A stretch of DNA of 64,000 bases from Sphagnum compactum (Eukaryota; Bryophyta; Sphagnopsida; Sphagnales): the NCBI GenBank assembly GCA_965153455.1, contig OZ234503.1, positions 5,920,157-5,984,156 on the forward strand, in the 5' to 3' direction. Position 1 is the first letter of the stretch, and every line of letters starts with the position of its first letter. Position numbers and translations under genes: made by a program. Positions 36,598-48,508 of this stretch are shown here, piece by piece. Under the pieces are notes generated by a model. It was not told the origin of the DNA. It did no database searches and saw only the letters and a program-made list of their open reading frames with translations.

Positions 36598-39500
36598 CTC
36601 TCGCCGCTCAACAACTGTTTATAACGTCCAACGAGATAAATTAAATCCCTACTTCACAGCGAACTTGAAAAGAAAACCTTAGTATGCTTTCTGCAAAACA
36701 AATCGCTTCAAAGAGAACTCCTAGACTTCCAATCCTGCTTCCAAAAAATGAAAACTATCTCAACCACAACAATTTTGTTCGTCGCTTGATACGTGCAGCG
36801 CCTTGCAACAACAATTTAAGAACAACCACAACAATAGAGACATGAAATACAAGAGGAGAAATATTACCTCTGTAGAAAACGACGCCGAGACCTCCCGCGA
36901 ATGAAGAAACCACCCAACAACCAAAAAAATCGCAGAAAACCAAAAAGCAGAAGTTCGTTACTAACTCAATTGGGGCAGAAGAACAAAGCTCTCTTCTAAT
37001 GAATTAATGTCAAGAAAGGGCAATCGCGTAATCAAAGCATAACACAATTCTTGTGCCGCTCTAAATGCAAAAATGAAAATGCGAACTCTCGTGGCTTCCG
37101 ATTGCCGTCAAGACTCGAAACTTTGCAAAACCACGCGGCCAAACGACGGGCGTGGGAATGCAGCAGCCAGTTGTCGCACATGTGTGCCAGGAGTGTCACG
37201 CACGCGTCGCGCATCAAGGCAGAGCACTTGGCAAAAGCCGCCGTCCGGACTCCGGAGGACACGAAAGTATATAGCGGTCGTCCAACGGCAACCGCTAAAA
37301 CCCATGGCAACCTTGTTGGGAGCCGCCCAATGGACATTACTCAACACAGAAGCATTCAGATATTTATCACATTCTATGCGCACTCCCATGCAATAATGAT
37401 CACCTCGACTCCCAGCGACCTCGATCTCCAGTTCAGAACGGACATGTCCGTAGTGGTACTGCCTCCTGCACCTTGCAAGTTTCATTTGGCTCACCATAAT
37501 TCCTAGATGTTTTTTGTTTGGTCACAATCATGGCTGAAACTATTGTTTATCGATGGATAAGAACTATGGTGAAACCAACACAAGGAGCCACACAAAATGC
37601 TCAAATTATGGCAATGTCACAAGGTCTTTCTGGCAAAGTGCAATCAAGCACACCTCACAACACAAACAGTGAACTCAAGAACAGAAGCTCACTGTCTGTA
37701 AACCCGCCAATGCACAATTGAAGAGCTCCCACCTGCAAGCTCAGTTACCATGTTCAGAAAATGCTGAAATTAGACAACACAAATGGACTCCCTTTGGTGT
37801 TAATGAGTCAATGTGTGAGACAATTGAAATGACAAAACCTAATGGCTTGCAAAATGAAAGAAAAGAACAGGGAAAGACAAAAATCAACAGTTAACGATTG
37901 CAGAGACACCGCTGGAGATGCAGAAACGTGCTGCAACAACGGTTAGTGCAGCAACACTCCTGAATTTCCTCCATGAGATCTATTAGGCATATTACTATGT
38001 AGTTGGTCTCCTGATGACACATTTGAAATGTGTGTAAAGAAGAAAGAGCATTTGTCATGGAATCCACTGCACCAGTGTACAATTTACTATAGAGTTTCAG
38101 TCCAAGATGATCTTTAGGTCTCACACTTCAATTTACTTTCTAAATTTTGATTGTGCACAAAGAATACATACTCTCGTAGACCTGGAAGGAAAGTGTAGAA
38201 GAACCTGAATGATGGCTTGTCATGAAGACTCTGAGCTTTGCTTTCATGTGCACCCAGAAGCAGTTTCAAAGACTGTTGGCGCTGCTAAAGTGATTCGATT
38301 TTCAGGCATAGGGTAGCAACGCATACAGGACTCAAAACACCAAACAATTTGCTCAAATTCTTTTCTTGGACTCAGATTATGACAAACGTTTTAGATGTGC
38401 TGAATATCACATTTTTCTAATTATGATAACTTTGTAGACTATGCATCAGTATCATATACTTTTCTATTTATGATAGAATCTGTTTTAAGTATGCTCATTG
38501 CTTAGCATCAAGCATTTTGAAATAAGAAAGGGGAAGTGCAATGATTAAAGGGCTTTTCTTTGAGTGGAAGATTCATGTTCAAATCTTTTTCCCAAAGCCA
38601 TCTTCTTTCCCAAGATGTTCTCCCCAACTTGGTGACACTTCACAGTCAAGGAAGAACATGACAGTTGTGAAAGATTTCAACCTGAATTCTTTCACTCAAA
38701 ACTCATGGTCTTTAACCACTACCTACACCACACTTTTATAATCTGGGAACTTATAATACCAGAGATACTTGAAGAGTTTGTGATGAGTCATGACACAAAT
38801 ACAATCAAAAAATTTGAGAAAATAATTTCATGTTGGGCACTTACATTGTGTAATAGGTAGTCATAAGTAGATCCGCTCATCATCAAACACGTACTTATCA
38901 TCAAATATTTTTCAACCTTTTCTCATTCTTGAACCAAATTGAGCGATTTTTGTGTCATTGGATTCACAAACTGGAGGGTTACAAATGTTCTTCGAACGTC
39001 AGAAGAAAAGGAGCAACGCGAAAAACACAGGAAGAGAATGAGTGATAGTTTGCTTCAAAAATTTTGAAAAAAATAGCTCCATATCCCTCTCTAGTTCGAG
39101 CACCGTATTTCCCTCATTTTTAGTCTGTTTTGAGTGATTTAAAACTTGATGGGTGCACCAACTAGGGCTTTACAAAACTTTACTCCAGAGGAAAAGATGC
39201 AACAATCAAACAAATGTTCTTTGAGCTACAAAAGCGAAGGAACCATGTGTTACAATTCGACCTCATTTGAGTTCTTAAGTGTTTGCTCACCAGCCTATTT
39301 ACCTTAGCATAGAACCTGATGTTAAATGTAATCTTCATTGCACTGGTTGAATGCTCTACATCCACAACTAAATCACAATGTGGAATCCCATCCATTAATA
39401 ACTGGTTGAGTTGGGGTTCATCCACCATTGACTTGATACCACATGGGTAACCAATGTAAAACAAGGATTCCATGGAAAAGGTTACCGGCTCGGTGCTGAA

Positions 39501-40506
39501 CTGAACTCAGTTGGGGGGCTTCTTCATCCACCACTGACTGAATTTCATTCATTGGTGTGTGTGTTGTTGGGTGCTAGTTCACTGAGGCCCTTCAGAGAGA
39601 GTGACAGGCACTCGGAAGTGGGCCCTTCATGAACAGAAGTGGTTCCTGCAATGCTAGCGCTCTCTCGTCTCTCACTGGCAGTAGCGCAGTAGCCTGGCCC
39701 CACAAAAATTGCGGATCTCAACTCCCGGGCAGAATCCATCCAGTGGGCTGCAAAAAGTCGTAGTATGTGCTGCTGCATTGTGTAGGCTAATCTCTCGAGG
39801 ACCGGCCAGAACCCACCCCCATTTACGTGGTTGAGAGTTGTAGCTTCTCAGTCGGGCCTTGTTGGATCATCATGTAGGTGATGCGTAGAGAGAATCCTGT
39901 GAGATGGGTTTCTTTTGGAGAACTAGGTTATGGTGGGCGCTAGAAAAAAAGAAAAGCTTATCATTATCCGTTGGCTAACTGCCCGGTAAAACTAGAGAGA
40001 CACGAAGGGGCCACGCAAGACTTGCGTGTAAACGTGTAAACCCTTTATCCCGAATCCATGAACCAATTGCTGCTGCTGCTGTCTTATTATTCTTTGGAGT
40101 TGTTGTTGCACCGGTTGTTGCACCGTCATGTCATATCCTTTCATTTTGTTTTTTTGGGTCTATGCTGTTGCTCTCTGAAATCGAGAAAGTTAGTAGATCG
40201 TTGATGATGGTCCATAGTAGCATCGGCAGTCTTTTGATGTACTTGGACCTAAAACGACTGTACTTGGACTTTAAAGCTTGACGAACATTGATCAAAACAG
40301 AGTTTGGAAGCAGAGAATTAGAAAACCAAAATAGTTAGCTGCATTATTTTGTTGTAGGGAATTGCATTAGCAGGGTTGTAGTTAGTATTGCGTGTGATGG
40401 GGCTTTTTGTTTTCGATTCCGGGTGCATGCAAGTGGCCATGGAGAGAGAAATTGGGTTGTGACAATATTTGTTGCATCGACCTCCTGTAGAGCTTCTTCT
40501 TCAGTT
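36598..40506. promoter_or_regulatory. divergent spacer between the LEA-like and ABC1K3 genes
   Basis: This 3.9 kb spacer separates two divergently read genes and should contain both promoters. An ACGTGC core (36791-36796), an abscisic-acid response-type word, lies about 195 bp upstream of the LEA-like start. A TACGTGG G-box-like word (39824-39830) lies about 680 bp upstream of ABC1K3. Both are single short matches and could be chance. Overlapping frames at 37032-37506 on both strands lie in a GC-richer patch and are not convincing genes. A weak tRNA-like pair of boxes at about 38530-38590 may be a SINE remnant. Confidence 0.3.
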
Positions 40507-43500
40507 ATGGCTCTGCCTTCTTCTTGTTCTCTGGCTCTAGCCATGGGCGTTTCGTCGTCGACCACGACTTCGCGTTTGATCTTCTTCTCTTCTCCTTCTT
40601 CTTCGAGTCGTTTTGAAGATGTTCGCGCTTTGCCCAGAAGGATTCGTTCGGCAACGACAGTTGGAAGGCGGCCCGGTGGACTCGAGAAAGCGCTGCCGCC
40701 AGCTTCTTCTTCGCTGAATAAGACGAAGAAGTTATTCTTTCAAGAACGTGTGTACGAGAACATGAGTCAGCCACGACGAGCGGGTGTTGTAACAGCCGTT
40801 TTGGTGGAGGTGCTACCAAACGACGCAGCTGCGGGGGATTCCTCAGCCACTAGCGAAGCGAACACCAGGGACCCTAAAGAGGTCACTCGGCAAGCACCTA
40901 CAGCTCTTCTTCGAATTGCGGAGGTCAATGAGAGGGATGCTGAGAGACGGGCAGAACTGAGGGCCACACAAGCGACGGAGTATAATGCAGAAGTTCTATC
41001 TCAGCGTTATGGACGGCAACCTCTCAAGGTACCATGCTAATTCTGTATTCTTATAATCCCCCAAATGCATGTGGATTGGAACTTCTACATCTTATTTCTG
41101 CTAGAAAAAACTGATGAAGGTGATTACTGTCAATACGAGCTTAAGAATATGTGACCTTACCACCCCACACACAAATTTTACTTGTGTCATTATTAGATTC
41201 CAAAGCTCGGAATAGCATGAGCTGGTGTTCATAGCAGATGTAACCTTGGGTTTCCTGAGAGATGTAACCTTGGGTTTCTACAAAGGGAACTAAAGTAGTC
41301 AAGACTCATTCTAGCACCAGGACCACAAAAGAGTTTGTGAGGTTTGAAGTAAGCATGTATGGCCACATGTTGTAGTCCTTAATTTCTACCCCATTTGCTT
41401 AGGTTCCTGTGATCCAGGATGCTTACTGTGAGAAGACTTTGATCACTGTGAATGAATGGAGAGAATATTTCCATTCTTTGGGTTTTCTTGACATGTTAAT
41501 GACCTCAGTAACTAGGTTTGCCCCAGGGCACGGTTGCAATAGGTCATCAAGTGTTTTTTGACAGTTAAATGTTGAAGTCATGTGTGTGGATTAGAACCAC
41601 CTCCATGTCTTCACCATTCTGTCAAGTGCCTTGGTTGCACTAATCTATGGAGGATTTCTCTAGAAACTGCTGCAAACCAAGTCAGGAGCTTAATAATGCA
41701 ATTGTACATGTGGATTTTCTTTTCGAGTAGTCATCACAAGGCCAACCACCCTGAGAATGATTCTTGGTGTCTTGTATTCAGGAATAATGAAGAGAGGATG
41801 AAGGTTGTGGTGGATAGTTGCTAAGGTTACTGGCCTGGTCATAGGTGGTGAGTCGAACATGGCAAATAGCATCAACATTGGGATCATTTGCATTCAGCTT
41901 GCTGCTTGATCAGCAGCAAGGGCAGATCCAGAAGAATATGCAGAAGCGAGCAGCAGATTTGCGGGTGAGGCTCACAAAGCTTGGTCCTACATTTGTCAAA
42001 GTTGGCCAAGGCTTGTCTACACGGCCAGATTTATGCCCACCTGAGTATCTCGAACAGCTTGCCGAACTGCAGGTGGGTCTCTCCCCACCTTAGCAAAGGT
42101 AAATAATCTATAATCTAACAAGCCCTAGTGCCAATGTGTTTTCTCTCCACTTTAATGCATTCCCACTTGTCTTATCACTCTTTCTTGGAGACCTTCAACA
42201 GCACAAATTGAGGGTTTTGCATTGATAGCTGTCTGGTTCTTTACACCATCTTTTTTATGGAAGTGGAGATTATAATGTGGATGAGCAATAGTCAGAAGTT
42301 TGATCTCCAAAAAGAACATTTTTTTTATATTGCCAGGAACCCAGTTTCAAATTTTCTGTATGTGATTGATGCAGGATGCTTTGCCAACTTTCCCAGATAT
42401 GGAGGCTTTTGAATGTATTGAAAAAGAATTAGGCATGCCGTTGGAGTCAGTATATTCTGAAATAACTGCAGCACCCATTGCAGCAGCAAGCTTGGGGCAG
42501 GTCTATAAAGCTCGCTTGCGCAGCACTGGACAAGAAGTTGCAGTGAAGGTTCAAAGACCGGGAATTGAAGAAGCAGTGGGGCTTGACTTCTACTTAGTGC
42601 GAATTCTGGCTTCATTTGTGGACTCTTATGTTGATATTATCACCAGTAGTGTGGTTGGTCTGTTGGATGAGTTTGCAAGCCGGGTTTACCAGGAGCTCAA
42701 CTATGTGCAGGTGGGTTTTGACTTCTGTGTGAGGTATTCAGTACTGTTGGCAATCCAAAAAGTTGGTGTTGTCATCTTGAAATAATCACTCTTCTACAAG
42801 ACATTAAGCTACATAGATTTCAAGTTTTGTTGCATTAAGGTGTAGTTGCATCCTGGTGGTGAGGAATGGAGACTTTCGGACATACTAAAACATGGATGTC
42901 CATTATTTATTTGTTCTATGGAACTGTTCCCTTTATTGCTCATTTCAGTTCTTAAGCTAGTTCCAGTGGTGTTGAAGAACATCATAGGTTGGGCCAACTT
43001 TGTTACCTAGCAAGGATTTAGTTTTGTCTGACAAAATGTAAGCTTGTGGGAATAGGAAGCAAGGAATGCAAAAAGGTTCAAGGCACTTTATGGTGATCGA
43101 AGAGATGTGTTGGTACCAGGCATGTACTGGGACTATACAAGTACAAAGGTTTTGACCATGGAATGGGTGGAAGGTGTGAAGCTGAGTGAACAACAGATAA
43201 TAGAGGAACAGGGCTTAAACATTTTGCAGCTTGTGGACACAGGCATTCAGTGCAGTCTCCGGCAGTTGCTGGAGCATGGTTTCTTCCATGCAGACCCTCA
43301 TCCTGGAAACCTTCTTGCCACTCCTGATGGTCGTCTTGCTTTTCTTGACTTTGGCATGATGAGTGAAACACCAGAGAGTGCCAGATTTGCCATTATTGGG
43401 CATGTGGTGCATCTGGTGAACCGTGATTATGATGCCATGGCCAGGGATTACTATGCACTGGATTTTCTATCACCGGATGTGGATGTTTCACCCATTGTTC

Positions 43501-45412
43501 CTGCTCTTCAATCTTTCTTTGATGATGTGCTCACAGCCACTGTCAGTGAACTCAACTTCAAGAGAATTGTTGATGGCTTGGGATCTGTGCTTTATCAGTT
43601 TCCATTCAATGGTACGTTTTCCTGGTGATATGTGACAGTTGAGAGGATCATAAATGTGATTCTTTTCAATTCTTTAATTCATTCTTCTTTTTCTTTTTCC
43701 CCTGATAAGTCAATTTGCAGCTGGGGTTGCAATTCTTCTTTCTTGAAAAATGTCATCAGTGCATTATGTGGTTCTGTAATGATGACTGGTCAGACTTCAA
43801 AAAACCTGATTCTGGGAAGAACAAATGACTTTGTTTTGTGCACCAGTGCCTCCATACTATGCCCTCATCCTCAGATCACTAACCGTACTGGAGGGCCTTG
43901 CTCTGTACACCGACCCAAATTTCAAGGTGTTGGCAGCTTCTTATCCCTACTTTGCCAAACGGCTACTGACTGACCCTAACCCATACTTGCGCAACGCATT
44001 GATCGAACTTCTTTTCAAGGATGGCAGCTTCAGGTTAGTCAGCTACCCATCCAGACAATCCTGCACACTGGAATCACACTAAACAGTACAACAGAACTGA
44101 AGAAACCACATACATTAGAGAGATCAAAACCCTCACTCTAACCACAGTAGGACATTTTCTCTCATATTCCATTCATCAGGAAGTGATTTTGCTACTTCAT
44201 GGTAATAATCTAGTTAATATCCAACTTTCAGGTGGAACCGGCTTGAAAATCTGCTAAAACAGGGACGGAAAGATGCTGATTACCAGGCCAAGGATGTAAT
44301 GCAACCTGTGCTGCAGCTCCTCCTGGCACCTGAGGCAGATGAACTGCAACAACTGGTGGAAAGAGAGGTAGTTCGAGTCACAGAGGCTATGATTGTTGGC
44401 ACTGCCATTCAAGGTATCAGCTCAATTCCACCTGCTGTGAGGGCATTGCTTCCACCAGTTAATGCCAGCGCCAAGGATCAAGCTGCGATGCTAATGCTTC
44501 GTGAGCAAGTGCTCCGGGTGTGGGGACTGCTGCAGAGTTCCAGGGGCTTTGACCCTGCAATGCTTCAGCCTCTTGTACAGGTAGGATACTCTGACATTGT
44601 ATACAGGGTAGTCCTGTTATGTGACCAATGAAATGACAGTGCTAGGATAGGCAAAGACCTATCAAACCTCAGATTGGAAAATACATCAGCCTCAGCAATG
44701 CTGTAGGAACACGGACTATCACAAGCATGGTTCAAGTTCCCTCATTCGAGAACAGCTGAAAATCAGCTGTTTTCAAAGAGACAAATAACAGCTGTGCCTA
44801 CACCTGTGCATGTCTTTAGTTACCCATGGCAAAAGTGCTTATGAACTGCTGATGTTCCAACAATGTGCTGTGATCTCCTATATGATCTTGATGGGTACTC
44901 ATGGTCTACTCAAACCTGATCCATTTGGTGATGAATAAATCAAGGAAGTTGAAAGGTCAATTGCAGCTTGGAGGAGCTTCTGCATGTCAGTGCAACCTCA
45001 ATGTAATGAAATGCAGGAACTGCAAACATGTTGTCAGGAGCTTTTCCTACGTCTCAATCCTGTATACCTGGAAATTGTGACTGGGCTGTATCATTCTGCT
45101 CTTAAAGTTGACCTCATGAGATGTGGCCTTGGGCTTCATCAGGGTGGGTATCTGAATGTAGCAAGCTGCTGATTCATCAGTATGTTGCTGAAAATTGGCA
45201 CCCCTTGGTGAGAGGATTTTCTTTCCCAGTCTGAAATGGCATTATCCTAACTTATGTGTCACTGTTATATTTGTGGGACATAGGTTTTGTTGCAACCTCA
45301 AGCTCGTGCTATGGGTGGCCGAGTTGCAGAGAGTGTGACACGGCGATTGGCAGCTCGTACTTTGCAGCAATTGCTGAGGCCACCATCTTTTCCAGCTACA
45401 GCTAAGCTCTAG
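40507..45412 (+). CDS. ABC1K3: ABC1-like atypical kinase, plastid (ABC1K3 type)
   Basis: Seven exons: 40507-41028, 41845-42072, 42375-42710, 43056-43611, 43847-44033, 44232-44580 and 45284-45412. All junctions are GT-AG and the phases agree, giving 768 aa. Residues 1 to about 55 are Ser/Arg-rich like a chloroplast transit peptide. Kinase hallmarks follow: KVGQ (226-229, the ABC1-specific KxGQ motif), Ala-rich loop AAASLGQ (286-292), VAVK (305-308), catalytic HADPHPGN (440-447) and DFG (460-462). The C-terminal half (VPPYYALILRSLTVLEGLAL, LRQLL-type repeats) matches plant ABC1K3. In plants ABC1K3 works with ABC1K1 on plastoglobules and tunes tocopherol, plastoquinone and carotenoid metabolism. 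The start is the ATG at 40507; an in-frame upstream ATG at 40423 would add 28 residues lacking transit-peptide character. All catalytic residues are present, so it should be functional. Confidence 0.92.
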
Positions 45413-48400
45413 CTTCCTGTGCCTTCCATCTAAAGAACTAAATCTCCTAGAATGAGGATTGAATTCATTTATTTCAGAGAATTTATTTTGACTAGTTCAA
45501 CCATAGCTTATGATGAACATGATCCTATCAGAGCTTAAACCTGAAGGATGGTTCTGTATGCTCAGAGTTGGTCCTACTAACTTATTTTCATTTCTGAAGA
45601 TAGGTTGGTACATGGAGATTCTTCTTAAACTAGGTAGAGATGTCAGTCAAAAGGATAGCTTTGCGTCATAGCAATGGAGATGTAAACACATCACAAAGGG
45701 GGAACAGGTTGTAAGTATCACAGAGGAAGACTTCCTGACTCAAGGAATAAGCAGTACATACTCTTTACATGGCTACTAATCTTCTCAAGACCCTCCAAGG
45801 TGTGGTGGTGCTCAATTCACCCCTAAGGTTCCAGTTTGAATTCTCTATAGCATGCAGTATGAAAGAGCTCTGGGTTTCTCAAATGAGTATTTTATTTTTA
45901 GGCCCTGTACTTCCAGGATTCACTTATTTGGGTCAAAGGATCTCTGCCCTCCTTGTTTTCAAAAAGCTAGCTTGGTCCTTAATCAAGTTTACTTCTTTGT
46001 TTGAAGGAGCTCTTTCACAAGAGCTCACTGCTCCAGCAATACATTTTGTAAGAGCAACAGTGAATTAGTCTTGAGCATTCTGTTACTTGAATCAGATGCT
46101 CAGGTTTTTTTGTATTTGTGCAATACTGTGTCAGGCGATAAAATTGCATCCTACATGGCATACTGATATCATAAGCTGGAGAACCATCTTCTACTGCAAC
46201 ACTATAAACCCAAGTCTCCCTTTCAAAAATTCTTTAAAGCAAACCGGACAAACAAGGTTGGAATAAGAAGCACAATGATAGTCAGCTCCAAAAGGCTCCA
46301 AAACATCCTGTGTATCAAGGATGAAGTACAGTATACAACAAGAAACATGACTTCTCAGATCCCTGGAGCATCAACTTGTTCACAACTTTTAACAATGTCA
46401 CTACATTCAGGCCTATCATATCTGACAACAAAGCCCAGCAAATTTCCAGAAGATCTGCGCTCTCAATCCTCAAATTACTTCAAAAGATGCAAGTATCCTC
46501 CATTCTCAGTGGAGCAGTTGCATTTCAGAAGACACTAGTATCCTTGATTCTCAGTGGAGTGGTAGCTGAGGGGTTGGCTACCTCTCAACTTGCTCCCCTT
46601 GCACAACCACCTCCCATTCTCACTTCCAATCTATTACTTGCAATTGACAGTTCAGCCATGATTGTGGTTGTTGGTCTTCACATAATTGCACTAGATAATT
46701 AGCCAGCAGATGCCAAAAAATTTGTTTGACCTATATCATTTCTCATTACCTTTCACCCTGTTCACTTTTGTTGTGACCTTTTGCAATAAAAGTCAGGCAG
46801 ATTCACATCAAATGTTAAACTGTAGTCCCCATTGCATTAGTTCTGGAAGTCAAAGGTTTATGTTGGCTTTGTTTTGTTATAGCAATCAACACTGTGAACT
46901 GTTGTTTCAGCTTGATTTCCAACTTTGCAGCCCTGAAATCTGCTTCTTATAAACGATGGCTACACAAAAGGTTTGTCAAAGTTCTGAACACGGACATTTG
47001 ACACTTACTATCAACTTGTAAAGCTCAGGATAATATCTAAGAGAATATCATAAGTGAAGGTAGGCAGACTTCCATCTATTGGGACAGTGTGGGAGAGATT
47101 TCTCTTAAAGATTCCATCCTCTGAAGCTACATGTGACCTTTTTGTTCCATTGAAGAAATATCCTACAGCACTGAACGACATTTCTCTGGATCTTATGTAC
47201 ATTTCTGTGGGAGACTCAAATGGGACATCAATTCTTCAGATATTGCCACAACTACAAAAAATTGTTAGTTCACTCCAAAACGGATTTGGATTCACCAACC
47301 AATTTCAGATCCTGTGGATAGAACTAAGCAAGGACACCAAATGCCCAAAGCAAATGGAATGGACTGACTGTCCCAATCAACGTTCAGGACTTTGGAGGAT
47401 ATAAGGTTCTTATTACTTTCATCGTTGGGTTGAGTGACATTTCACACCCAAGAAAGTATTTCCTCCCATCAAAATAGCACAGGAATCAAGTCACAACACC
47501 TGATGGTAACACAGCATCAATTGATTCATTCCTGGAGAAACAAGAGTAAATGTGTGTAAGGTAAAACCCGTGGGTTCTAGGATGAGGCATTAGCTGAGTT
47601 CTAGGATGAGGCCTTAGCTTGCATGAAACTGTAGCTGTAATATGCAAATAGTAGTAATTAAAAATGTAAAGCAATCAATTGGTGAAATTTTCTTAGTGTT
47701 TCTCTAGCTATTGATAACTCTGGGTTTTGGATGCCATTCTCCTCTGGCTATTGATAACTTTTTTTTGCTATTGATAATTCTGCTATTGATAACTATCACC
47801 AAATCCCAATTGAACACAAAAGTTATCAATAGTAGAAAAAAAACACTAAGAAATCTCACTGATTGCTTTACATTTTTAGTTACTATATTTGCATATTCCA
47901 GCTACAGTTTCATTGCAAGTGCTCAGGGTGTTGCACCAGAACTTTTTGAATCTTCTGGCATGTAGCAGAAGGGTCACCCAATATCATTAGTACTGCACTT
48001 CAAGGGAGGAAGCAACAAAGAGACAAACATCTGGACTAAGACAACTAGATATCAAGACATTGAGTGGTGTATTTATTGAGAAGAAGACTACAGTTACAGG
48101 GGGGGCAAAACTTAACATGCTCATCTTGCAAGAGAAGAACAAACCAGCATAGTCTAAAAATACAAAGCAGATGCATTTGACTCTTTGGACCAAGGGGCCA
48201 AAATTGGACACAAACCGCTTTCAATCCCTAATTGACTGCACAAATTCTGAAGGAAAACACTCATCTGATAGGCACTCCTGTTGAAGACCCAGAAAGACTA
48301 CCAAAACATGTAATAACCAAGGCACCACTGCATTATATCCAGTCATATAATGATCTGTATGACAAGTCAAATGAGGCAGTTGATTTGACATGAACAGTGC

Positions 48401-48508
48401 CTGTTAGAGAAACATCCGAAAGGACTCTCAACTTCATGGGAACAAAACGGGAAGGAGAGCCAGCACAACATGGCAATCAGATAGACACTGCTGAATGAGT
48501 ACATCAGG
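45413..48508. other. convergent spacer between ABC1K3 and BTA1
   Basis: This holds the 3' untranslated regions of two genes that converge here and a long foldback hairpin (47618-47919). Frames at 45769-46068, 46376-46702 and 47054-47404 (+) reach 99-116 codons, but two of them lack an ATG start and none has a recognisable domain. A 23-bp direct repeat (TTCTAGGATGAGGC-YTTAGCT type) lies at about 47574-47618 beside the hairpin. Confidence 0.4.
47618..47919. mobile_element. long foldback hairpin (MITE-like)
   Basis: The left arm (47618-47720) and right arm (47818-47919) are close reverse complements over about 100 bp. Both read CTTGCA(A)TGAAACTGTAGCTG, then ATATGCAAATA, then TTAAAAATGTAAAGCAATCA in the same order, and end at GCTATTGATAACT. 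The 97-base loop repeats TGCTATTGATAA twice more. A transcript would form a long imperfect double strand. It could be a MITE-type transposon remnant or a small-RNA hairpin source. I did not resolve a target duplication. Confidence 0.75.

Noticed and set aside
37032-37506. Overlapping open frames of 100-150 codons on both strands
   Set aside because: They lie in a GC-richer patch where stop codons are rarer by chance. No frame has a recognisable motif, a clear start context or splice continuation.
38523-38600. tRNA-like A and B boxes
   Set aside because: Box B (TGTTCAAATCTTTT) is poor and no tail or target duplication is visible. It is mentioned only in the spacer entry.
45769-47404. Plus-strand frames of 99, 108 and 116 codons downstream of ABC1K3
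   Set aside because: Two begin without ATG, none has a domain I recognise, and they lie between two convergent gene ends where untranslated regions are expected.
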